Assembly: GCA_028687995.1 (NCBI GenBank)
Contig: JAQTZA010000002.1
Coordinates: forward strand, 248,001 to 312,000
Reading direction: 5' to 3'
Length of the DNA stretch: 64,000 nucleotides
Source of the DNA: Bacteroidales bacterium
GTDB lineage: Bacteria; Bacteroidota; Bacteroidia; Bacteroidales; UBA7332
The notes under the pieces are model-generated. The model was not told where the DNA came from. It did no database searches and saw only the letters and a list, made by a program, of their open reading frames with translations. Position 1 is the stretch's first letter. Each line of letters starts with the position of its first letter. This document shows, piece by piece, positions 43,643 through 53,200 of this stretch. The position numbers were made by a program, and so were the translations under genes.

Positions 43643-43693
43643 GTGCCTGTGTAGGTAGGGAAAATAGCTGTGCAAAGAGCAATCTACCCTGTT

Positions 43694-43987
43694 CCTACAG
43701 TTATCGGTACGATTCCTACAGTTATCGTACCGATTTCTCCTGTAATAGCACCTGTGCAAGCAGGAATTTCACCTGTTCCAACAGTTATCGCACCTATTCC
43801 TCCTGTTATCGGTACGATTCCAACTGTTATCGGTATGATTCCAACTGTTATCGGTATGATTCCAACAGTTATCGCGCCTATTCCTCTTGTAATAGCACCT
43901 GTGCAAGCAGGAATTTCATCTGTTCCAACAGTTATCGGTACGATTCCTCCTGTAATAGCACCGATGCAAGCTGTCATACTGCCTGTA
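43694..43987. repeat. 21-bp tandem repeat array B (14 units in perfect phase)
   Basis: Fourteen consecutive 21-bp units fill 43694-43987 without a slip in phase. The commonest form is CCAACAGTTATCGGTACGAT plus T; variants with TGTAATAGCACC and CAAGCAGGAATTTC recur at fixed intervals, giving a higher-order pattern (short, short, long composite). As in array A (1930-2200) both strands are open and would encode heptapeptides (PTVIGTI on plus; PITVGTI-like on minus). An in-frame GTG at 43670 would fuse the plus-strand heptads to the FN3 gene, but the gene has its own ATG at 44048, so translation of the array is doubtful. Confidence 0.85.
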
Positions 43988-44047
43988 CTCGTTTGTCTGA
44001 CATCGATTTTCCTCATTATATTCAAAAACCCTTTAATTAAATTCAGT

Positions 44048-44656
44048 ATGAAGAAAGTAGCATTAAGTTTTGTCAAACTGCCTGTCAACACCAAGATTCC
44101 TTTTTGTCGGAATGTGGTCAACGATTTAACCGACAATCCCTTTTTCCCATCGCCCGATGAGCCTTTGGCAAATGCCAAAGCTGGGGTAGATAAGCTGGAG
44201 GCTTCGGAACTGGCCGCCCGCGACGGCAGCCACACCGCCATTGCCGCCCGCAATGCCGACGAAGAGGAGGTAGATCGTATTTTCCGCATCTTGGCAGCCT
44301 ATGTAGAGCGCATCAGTGCAGGCGACGAAGTCAAAATCTTAAGCTCGGGCTTTCAGCTGACCAAGCAACCTGCCACTGCCTCGAAAGCCGTATTGGCCGT
44401 CACCGATGGAGCGAACTCTGGCAGCGTGAAACTTATCGCCAAAGCAGTAGAGAAGGCAGGCGCATACCTTTGGCAATATGCCAAAGATGCTATCCCCGAC
44501 ACCGAAGCCGGATGGACGCAAGCAGGTACCAGCACGCAAGCCACCTTCGACATCATAGGTCTGACGGCTGCTTCGAAGTACTACTTCCGGGTGGCAGCCA
44601 TCACACCCGACGGCACTACCGACTACACCGCTCCGGTGCTGAAAGTGGTGAGCTAA
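44048..44656 (+). CDS. Fibronectin type III-domain protein of the Rhs locus
   Basis: A 202-residue protein from ATG 44048 (MKKVALSFVKLPVNTKIP). The first half is helical and Ala-rich (SELAARDGSHTAIAARNADEEEVDRIFRILAAYVERISAGDEVK). The second half is an FN3 domain (AYLWQYAKDAIPDTEAGWTQAGTSTQATFDIIGLTAASKYYFRVAAITPDG), ending at the stop. No signal peptide is seen. The gene is clearly richer in G+C than its flanks, a hint of separate origin. Proteins of this layout are recurrent in Bacteroidota, but their role is unknown to me. It sits between array B and the T9SS YD protein. Confidence 0.65.
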   Translation: MKKVALSFVKLPVNTKIPFCRNVVNDLTDNPFFPSPDEPLANAKAGVDKLEASELAARDGSHTAIAARNADEEEVDRIFRILAAYVERISAGDEVKILSSGFQLTKQPATASKAVLAVTDGANSGSVKLIAKAVEKAGAYLWQYAKDAIPDTEAGWTQAGTSTQATFDIIGLTAASKYYFRVAAITPDGTTDYTAPVLKVVS

Positions 44657-44665
44657 AACAAATAG

Positions 44666-44742
44666 ATTAACTGAGTAATTGAATAATAGATTTCAATTAC
44701 TCAGTTACTCAATTATTCGGTTACTCAATTACTCAATTAATA
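44666..44742. repeat. Octamer repeat hairpin (TAACTGAG/CTCAGTTA)
   Basis: AACTGAGTAATTGAA (44669-44683) and TTCAATTACTCAGTT (44692-44706) form a perfect 15-bp inverted repeat with an 8-nt loop, and the octamers TTACTCAA/TTATTCGG continue to about 44742. It fills the gap between the FN3 and T9SS YD genes and belongs to the octamer family at 5688-5735. Confidence 0.8.
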
Positions 44743-44750
44743 ACACTTTT

Positions 44751-45176
44751 ATGAAACAAAAACAACTACTTATTTATCTATTTCTGCTACTATCGGTATG
44801 TGCGAAAGCTACCGATAAAGTCAGCTTCTATTATGATGAGGCAGGCAATCGCATCAGCCGAAGGGTGGTCACCTTGAACCAAGTGAAAAACAATGCAAAT
44901 CCCAAACCAGAACCAGTGGCGGAAGAGATGGGCGAACGAAAAGTGGTAATCTTCCCCAATCCTACCAAAGGCAACTTGGCGGTAGAAGTGACGGGTGGTG
45001 ACCCAAAAGATGAAGTGCGCATAGAATTGTATAGTGCACACGGTACCTTATTACAAAACCTACGTGCCAAGTTGGGTAAAACTCCAGTAGATCTATCTAC
45101 TTACGATGCTACATGGTACGTTTTGCGCGTATCGGCAGGGACGAATAGGATTGAATTTAAAATCATTAAACAATAA
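44751..45176 (+). CDS. Tiny secreted protein: one YD motif plus T9SS sorting domain
   Basis: From ATG 44751 the product has 141 residues: a signal peptide (QKQLLIYLFLLLSVCAKA), one Rhs/YD-type motif (VSFYYDEAGNRISRR) and a short linker. A type A T9SS C-terminal domain occupies the rest (VVIFPNPTKGNLAVEV...ATWYVLRVSAGTNRIEFKIIKQ). A single YD unit is far too short to form a beta cocoon; the whole protein is essentially a sorting tail with a YD tag. Placed four genes upstream of a 2079-residue Rhs protein, it could be a degraded Rhs relic or a surface partner that docks to it. Confidence 0.7.
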   Translation: MKQKQLLIYLFLLLSVCAKATDKVSFYYDEAGNRISRRVVTLNQVKNNANPKPEPVAEEMGERKVVIFPNPTKGNLAVEVTGGDPKDEVRIELYSAHGTLLQNLRAKLGKTPVDLSTYDATWYVLRVSAGTNRIEFKIIKQ

Positions 45177-45242
45177 AGCCAACCATGTTCGCAAGAATTT
45201 TGATAACAGTAAAAATAGTAATAATCAAATAATATAAACAAA

Positions 45243-45608
45243 ATGAAAAAGAGAATGATTTCAGGAGCAATAATTGCTCTTTTGGTTTGCAATGTAAGTA
45301 TGGGAGCTAATCCAACATCAAGCAAAACGGACAAAGCTGCGACAAGCATGGTTTCAAAATTAAACGCGGATGTAACATTAACTGCTCAACAAAAAGAGAC
45401 GTTAATGAAAAAAGCAAAACAATTTCAAGAAAATCTTGAGAAAGCAAGAGCAATTAGTGACAAAGAAGAAGCAACTGCTTTTATGCAAGAGGCAACTCAA
45501 GAACTGAAAACTTCCATTGACAGTACATTAACAATTGATCAGAAAAAACAGAAAGAGAGTAAAGAGGCAGAACGTGAAAATAGAAATAGAAACGGATCAA
45601 GAAAATAA
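45243..45608 (+). CDS. Small secreted helical protein, unknown
   Basis: A 121-residue protein with a signal peptide (MKKRMISGAIIALLVCNVSMGA) and a highly charged helical body rich in Lys and Glu (QKETLMKKAKQFQENLEKARAISDKEEATAFMQ), ending in a basic tail (RENRNRNGSRK). The LTAQQKETL stretch loosely recalls LTxxQ/Spy-like periplasmic proteins, but the similarity is too weak for a family call. It sits between the T9SS YD gene and the fibre-like gene. Confidence 0.5.
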   Translation: MKKRMISGAIIALLVCNVSMGANPTSSKTDKAATSMVSKLNADVTLTAQQKETLMKKAKQFQENLEKARAISDKEEATAFMQEATQELKTSIDSTLTIDQKKQKESKEAERENRNRNGSRK

Positions 45609-45698
45609 CAATAACGACTACTATTCTAATGATAATACACAAAGTATTATCGTAGAATAAAAAAATATGTTTGATAAAAAACTAAAAACTAAAGAAAT

Positions 45699-47177
45699 AT
45701 GAAAAATAAAATTTTCGCCTTGATCGTATTATTTATTGTCATTGCGTTCGGGTCAGCCAAAGCTGATAAAACCTACATAAGTGGATATGGAACTGTTGCT
45801 TGGAAAGGAACACTTTATACAAATAATTTGAATAAAACTTGGAATATTGATACCAGACAAAGCTCAATGCCGACAAAAATAACGTATAGTATAGATACTG
45901 AATCCGATTATGATTTTGTAACTATAAAACAATCAACTGATAGTGTCAATTGGACAGATATGTTATACCTCTCTGGTTTTTATAATGGCGTTTTGTTTAC
46001 GAATCCAACATCGCAATATATTCAAATTATTTTTACATCTGACGGTTCAGTTAGTAATGATGAAAATTATCAAGGGATAGAAATAAGCTATAGCGCAGAT
46101 AATGCAGTAGTTACAACTTCAGATTTGCAAATTGGTGGTAATGGATCCATACTTGGTAGTCTGGGAATTGGCACAACTACACCTTCACAAAAGTTGACGG
46201 TGAAAGGAAGCTCTGGTGCTTTGGCTGGTATTCTATCTACAAATGGTACAATAGCGGAATCAGCAACTATTTTGTTTCAAAATGGCCGAGGTTTAGTTGG
46301 CTATGATGGTTCTATTACTGGAATGCGCATCTCTACATCCGATTTTTCAAAGCCAATTGTATTTACAAATTCATTGACAAATGGTATGGGTGAGTTAATG
46401 AGAATTACAGGGACAGGAAATGTCGGGATTGGGACAACGAATCCAGGTTCTAATAAATTATACGTGAATGGTATTACTACGTTGAATGGAACTACGACCG
46501 TGAATGGAGATATATCTACTTCTAAATCAGGTGGATATGTAAACTATACAGGCAATACTTACTCTGATGTAAATTGGCATGCATCAAGAATTGCTTTCAA
46601 TCGTTATAGAGGAACAAACATAGCTCCTACAGCTATTCTAAATGGAGACAATGTTGGTTTTTTTGACTTTTTCGGATATAATGGGTCATCTTCGCTAAGA
46701 GTGGGTCAATTTAGTGTTTCAGTTGATGGGACGCCCAATGCCATATTTATACCTGGTAAATTTGTTATCACAACAACAAACAATGCTGGTGAAAGTATAA
46801 ATAGATTGACTGCATACGCCAATGACAATATAGCCATGGCAACAAATGGAGGGAAAATAGGAATTGGCACAACCTCACCCGATCAAAAATTGACAGTCAA
46901 AGGCAAGATACACGCCGAAGAGGTGATAGTTGATCTTGCTGTACCTGCCGATTATGTTTTCAAGGCAGACTACACACTCCGTCCACTTCAAGAAGTAGAA
47001 GCCTATGTGAAAGAGAATAGCCACCTTCCCGAAATACCATCTGCCTCCGAAATTGTACAGAATGGACTGAATATGGGCGAGATGCAAAACAAACTTCTGC
47101 AAAAAGTGGAAGAGTTGACGTTGTATATAATTCAACTGCAAAAAGAGGTGAATGAGCTGAAACAAGCGAAGAAATAA
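45699..47177 (+). CDS. Secreted fibre-like protein with C-terminal coiled-coil tail
   Basis: A 492-residue protein with a signal peptide (1-22). Its central part consists of beta-rich repeats with the recurrent motif GIGTTTPSQKLTVKG (at about 155, a similar GIGTTNPGSNKLYVNG, and GIGTTSPDQKLTVKGKI), as in phage-type tail fibres and Bacteroidota surface fibres. The C-terminus (YVFKADYTLRPLQEVEAYVKENSHLPEIPSASEIVQNGLNMGEMQNKLLQKVEELTLYIIQLQKEVNEL) is a trimerising helical tail typical of this group. It lies 102 bp before the Rhs gene and probably forms a surface structure; a link with Rhs display is contextual only. Confidence 0.75.
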   Translation: MKNKIFALIVLFIVIAFGSAKADKTYISGYGTVAWKGTLYTNNLNKTWNIDTRQSSMPTKITYSIDTESDYDFVTIKQSTDSVNWTDMLYLSGFYNGVLFTNPTSQYIQIIFTSDGSVSNDENYQGIEISYSADNAVVTTSDLQIGGNGSILGSLGIGTTTPSQKLTVKGSSGALAGILSTNGTIAESATILFQNGRGLVGYDGSITGMRISTSDFSKPIVFTNSLTNGMGELMRITGTGNVGIGTTNPGSNKLYVNGITTLNGTTTVNGDISTSKSGGYVNYTGNTYSDVNWHASRIAFNRYRGTNIAPTAILNGDNVGFFDFFGYNGSSSLRVGQFSVSVDGTPNAIFIPGKFVITTTNNAGESINRLTAYANDNIAMATNGGKIGIGTTSPDQKLTVKGKIHAEEVIVDLAVPADYVFKADYTLRPLQEVEAYVKENSHLPEIPSASEIVQNGLNMGEMQNKLLQKVEELTLYIIQLQKEVNELKQAKK

Positions 47178-47279
47178 TCTTAACCAAAAGAAATCCTGTA
47201 AGATTGGATGGAGCATCACATCCCGATGCCTCTATCCATCCTTATATGCTGTTTTCACCACTAATAAATATAGAATCTT

Positions 47280-50200
47280 ATGAGAATGCTATACAAATAT
47301 CTTATTATACACATCTTGCTTGTCGGATGGTCTGTGCAGCTATTTGCACAAGCGCCGCAACCGACTTATGTGCTTCAAACCAATGAATCGGGTGCGCCCA
47401 AGAGCTACGTGGCGCGCGATAATGTATCACTCAAGCCGGGTTTTAGGTATACTGCTGCTACGGGACAGAGTTTCAATGCGAAGATAGACCAGACATTGAT
47501 CTTTCCTCCGACAGACGGCACATATATGAAGCCGGATGGTACTCTCACGAGCGACCCTACACAGGGAGTCGCCGTAGGTTCTATCCCCGGGCAGTTTGCC
47601 GTGAGCCCGAGTGGTGCGGCTACCTACTCCATCCCTATCGAATGTCCGGCTGGCATCAACGGGATGCAGCCAAATATTTCGCTGGTGTACAATAGCCAGG
47701 GAGGAAATGGAATTGCAGGATGGGGTTGGAATCTAGGCGCAATGTCGACGATTAGTCGATCTGGTAGCGATTTATACCATGATGGCAAAGTTGCAGCACC
47801 TGACTTGACCAATGCTGATAATCTTACATTAGACGGACAACGTCTGATTTTAGTGTCTGGCATTCATTTAACGGATGGCGCAAAATATCGCACAGAGGTA
47901 GAGGGTTTTAGTGACATTACTCTAAAAACATTGAATGCAAAACTCTATTTCGAGGTCAAAACAAAAGAGGGCACAATTCTTGAATATGGCTCTACGGCTG
48001 ACTCATATATCGAGGCGCAAGGCACATTTACTCCATTAAACTGGCTGTTGACCAAAACAACAGACACGAATGGGAATTATATGACCTATACTTATATAGA
48101 AGATAATACGAATGGAGAATTTAGACTTTCAACCATAGATTATACAGGAAATGCAGTAGCAGGTATAAGCCCAGTCAATCAGATTGAGTTTGTGTATGAT
48201 ACGCGGAATACGCAGTCAGGATACGTAAATGACCAACAAACAGGCTATATAGCAGGCTCCAAAACAAGCCAAACCTTGATTCTTAAAACCATCAAGTCAA
48301 AGACCTCATCACAAACGCAAAGAGAATATACTTTAAACTACACCAATGATGGATTCTACAATAAGTTAAACACCGTTACAGAAACAGGACTGAATGGAGA
48401 AAAGTACAATCCGACCGTGATAGATTGGAGTAAGCTTAATTCGACAACAGCACCAGCGATGGGAATCCAAAGTACAACCTCTGATTTGGAATACATTTCG
48501 GGTTCACTGGATAAAACGATGATTGTAACGGATTTTAACAATGATGGATTTGCCGATGTTTTGCAAACGATTTTGGATCCATTTACTGGACAATACACAG
48601 GATGGATATTAAAAAAATCCACGAATGGAGGAAGTAATTTTGTTGAAGTGCAGAATGAGGGAATATCACCTGTAAATGACTATTTCCCTTTTACTGGTGC
48701 ATATCAAATGATTCCAATGGATATTAATAAAGATGGGAAACCCGATATATTGGAAGTTAGAGGCATACGAAACACACTAAATGTTATGTATCAATATCAA
48801 TTTGATGTCTTACTCAATATAAATGGTCAATTAGTGAGACAAAACAAGAATTGGAAAATCACAACAGATGGGTCTTCTACTTATACCGTTAATGTAGGAG
48901 ATTACAATGGAGATGGAGATGTTGAAGTTCTTATAAGTAGAGCTGTAAATAACAGTTATGGAACAATTGGATTGTATGATTTAAAGCTAACATACACCAC
49001 CACATTACCTGAGATTAGTCTTTGTGGTTTGGCAGTAGATTTAACAAGCATTAGAACAACTGATGTAAACGGAAGTGGATTGCCAGAAATATTCTCAGTA
49101 AAAAATGGAGTTATAATGGAATATGATGGAACAGATAATCAATTTCATGTTATTCCATTTACAAACAGTGTGAGTAGCTTTACTAGCGACATTGATTTCG
49201 CTGATTTTAATGGTGATGGAAAGACTGACATCCTTGCATATAATAGGGGTACTCACTTATGGACTCTTAAAATATCTACAGGAATAGGATTCATCGATAC
49301 ACCTAGCCCAATAACGAGGACTAAACATTATAGTATTCCCAATAATCTTGCGTCTGTATTAGAATCCTATTATATTGGCGATTATAATGGAGATGGTAAA
49401 CCGGATATTCTTGAAATGTATAAAACAAGTACTTCTGCGACTGAATATAATATAAATGTATTTTACTATAACGGTGCCACTTTTACGGAAGGTAGTCACA
49501 CTATTAGTAACAGTAATATGCGGTTTTATAAAAACAATACACTGCCGTATTATGATATCAATGGAGATGGGAGATGTGATCTGATAGGGGTTGATTACCC
49601 GTCAAAAATATTCTCTTTTACTACCTCAGAATCTGAAAGGTCTATCTCTTCTATCACAAATGGATTGAATCAGACAAATACGATTGAATACAAAGTTTTG
49701 ACCGATAATTCAGTTTATTCGAATAGTTCAACGAGTTACTCCTACCCGGTAAGTCAGATTTGTATTCCAATGCAGGTAGTAAGCTCAACCAAAACAAGCG
49801 CAGGAAGCCAACTCTTCACAACCAACTACTCCTACAAAGGATTGCGACTCCACTTGGCGGGTAAAGGATTACTCGGATTTGAAGAGTTTACGGAAGATAA
49901 TGTATCGCAAAATCGAAAAACGGTCTCACAGTATGGCTACAATAGCACTTACTACAATGTATATCCGACACAGCAGACAGTAACTACATCTGTAGAGAGT
50001 AATGCAATTTCGACTGTCAGCATTTTAAATGATGTCTTACCTCAGGGAGGGAAACGCTACATTCCATATGTATCGTCACAAACAGTTATCGACAATCTGA
50101 CAGGTCTGACGACCAAAACCGAGACATCGAATTTCGATAGTTGGGGCAATCCGCAAACGATTAAGACGACAAAAGGGACCAATGCGGTGGTTGAGACCAA

Positions 50201-53200
50201 GACGATTGCGTATATTCAAAAAGGATCGTGGTGCCCAAATGAAGTCGATAACGTATCGACCACCCGTGTTTATGATGGAAAAACCTTTACAAAATCTGTT
50301 CAATACACCTATGACAACAAAGGAAATCCGACCAAAGAAGTTGTAGATCCTACCGATGTAAACAGTGTCACGACCGATTATTTGAGTTATGACAATGTGG
50401 GGCATCCTTTGCAAGTAAATGTCACAGCAAATGGAATCACCAGATCCACTTATACCACCTATACCCCATCGCAGAGGTTTGTTTATACCAAAACCAATGC
50501 ATTAGGCGAAGTTACTACCTACAATTGGGACGAGACCAAAGGACTCCTCAATACCGAAGTAAATCGTTTTGGAACGACTAACTACTATTACAACGGGCTA
50601 GGTAGTCCGACAGAGACCAAATTGCCCGACGGTGTACGCAAAACGGAGGTGATGCAATGGGCTACACAGGGCAATGCAATTGGTGCGAAGTATTACAAAT
50701 ATTCCGAAGCTTCGGGTAGTGCTCCTGTGTATGTGTGGTACGATGCTTTAGGTCGTGAAATCCAAAAAGACAGTTATGGCTTGAATGGAAATAAAGTAAG
50801 TGTGGCCACCGAATACAACGATAAAGGACAAGTCTATCGGGTATCCGAGCCATATTTCGAAGCGAATGCCTCAAGCAAAACGTGGGCATCTACCTATATC
50901 TACGACGATTATGGTCGTCCGAGCACACTGACTAGCCCTATGGGAATCTCTTCGTCTACATACAGTAGCAAAACTACGACTGTATCGATGTATGCAGGTA
51001 AAACAGTAGCCTCTGGTACACCCGATGAGTCGAAAGAGACCACTGTGGATGATGCCGGACAGATGATTTCCAGTAAAGTGAATGGTAAAGCTGTAACCTA
51101 TACTTATTATGCATCGGGTCTCACTAAAACAGCTACCCCTGAAGGAGGGCAAGCCGTCACGATGGAATACAATCTACAAGGCAAACGTACCCGATTGATT
51201 GACCCCGATGCAGGGACAGTTCGTTCACAATACAACGGTTTCGGTGAACTGCTGTGGGAGCGTCAAAAGATCCATAAGAATCAAGATTCCATTACCACGG
51301 TCAATACCTACAAACCCAATGGATTGCTTGATAACATCAATCGCAACGGGGAAGTAACCACCTACACCTACGATACCCAAAACAGGGCGCAAACTATCGA
51401 AATCGTAGGCAAGAACAAGCAGACGATGGAGTATGACAATTTTGATCGGGTAACCAAACTGACTGAGAATATCGAAAGCCGCACCTACATCAAACAGACC
51501 GAATACGATGCGCTGGGTCGGGTACGGAAGGAAATATTTCCATCCGGATACTTCACCTACAATGTCTATGACACGTATGGTAACCTGACCGAGGTGAAGG
51601 ACAATGCCAATCGCTCTATATGGAAAGCTCTCGAAGAGAATGCCCGTGGGCAGCTGACCAAATCGAGCAAAGGCGGAAAACAATCCACCTTCGGGTTCGA
51701 CGAACGGGGCTTGCCTACCTCTATCTTTGCACAGGGAGTGGTAGATGCAGGATATCATTTCGATGCGAAAGGCAATCTGGAATACCGCACTGATAACCTG
51801 ACGGCACAAAAAGAACAGTTCCTGTATGATGAACAGAATAGATTGACTAATTGGGATGTCTATAAAAACAATGCACTGGTAAAACAAAACAACATCGTTT
51901 ATGACCCCACAACGGGTAATATTAAGTCGAAGAGCGATTTGGGTAATTTCACTTTCAATTACGGTGAAGTGAATGGCAAACCTCACGCATTGACCTCTAT
52001 ATCGGGCGCGCCTGCCGCTATACCAACAGCAGACCTGAATGTTACATATACTGACTTCAAGAAAATAGCCACGCTTGCTGAGGGAAACAAAGGCTATTCT
52101 ATTCTGTATGGCACTGACGATCAACGTCGCAAATCGGTCTATTCGGTAGGCGGTGTGGTGAAGCAAACACACTACTACGTGGGCAACTACGAAGAAGAGG
52201 TGGATGCGTCGGGTAATGTACGTAAAATTCACTATCTTAGTGGCGCGATTCTGATACAAAACCACGGTGTGGATAGTTTGCTCTATGCTTATTCCGATAA
52301 TCAAGGTTCGCTATTGGCGCTGACAGATGAAGGCGGCAATGTGGTAGAGAAATATGCCTACGACCCTTGGGGCGCACGCCGAGATGTAAACGATTGGAGT
52401 CAAAAAGACACACGTACCAAATGGATTGTGAACCGTGGATATACCGGGCATGAACATCTCGATGCCTTCGGAGTTATCAATATGAATGGCCGGGTGTATG
52501 ACCCTGCTACTTCGATGTTTTTGAGTACAGATCCTTTCATTCAGGCACCTGATAGCTGGTTGAACTACAATCGCTATGGATATTGTATGAACAATCCATT
52601 TAAGTACAGTGACCCATCAGGTTACACCTGGTTTAGTCACTTCTTTAATTGGGTAGGGCAGAATTGGAAGACTATTCTAACAGTAGTTGTGACTGTAGCT
52701 GTAACTGTAGCTGTTGGTGTTGCAACTGGGGGATTAGGCTTCGTAGCCGCAGGCGCATTAGCAGGAGGTGCAGGAGGTTTTGTTGGAGGTGTTTTAGGTA
52801 CTGCTCTAAATGGAGGTAATCTAGGGCAATGTCTAGGGGCAGGGTTTAGTGGTGCATTTCAAGGTGTAATTTTTGGAGGCTTAAGTGCTGGTGCTGCAAG
52901 TTTTGCCCCTACAGGTGCTATTTGGGGTGCAGTCTATGGAAGTGCAACTGGCGGTGTTTTGAGTGGAGCCGCAAGTGAATTGAATGGTGGTTCATTTAAG
53001 GATGGATTTAAAATGGGGGCAATTCTTGGAGGAGCAGGAGGAGCTGTTTCTGGTGCTCAAAAAGCTTTAGCCAATGGGAAGAATATGTGGACTGGAGCAA
53101 GAATTGTTCCGAAAGAGGTTACCCATCCACCTTTAATTCCGACTACAGTGCATGGTGTTCAAGTTAATAATCCTAATCTCGAAAATCAATTACCAGATAA

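Noticed and set aside
43561-44040. Ser/Tyr/Cys-rich open frame (159 codons) across the hairpin and array B
   Set aside because: It runs through a terminator-like hairpin and the 21-bp array, has no signal peptide or domain, and overlaps the start of the FN3 gene in another frame.
51225-52304. A 359-codon open frame on the minus strand within the Rhs gene
   Set aside because: Antisense shadow of the YD-repeat/core region; repeat codon usage keeps the reverse frame open.
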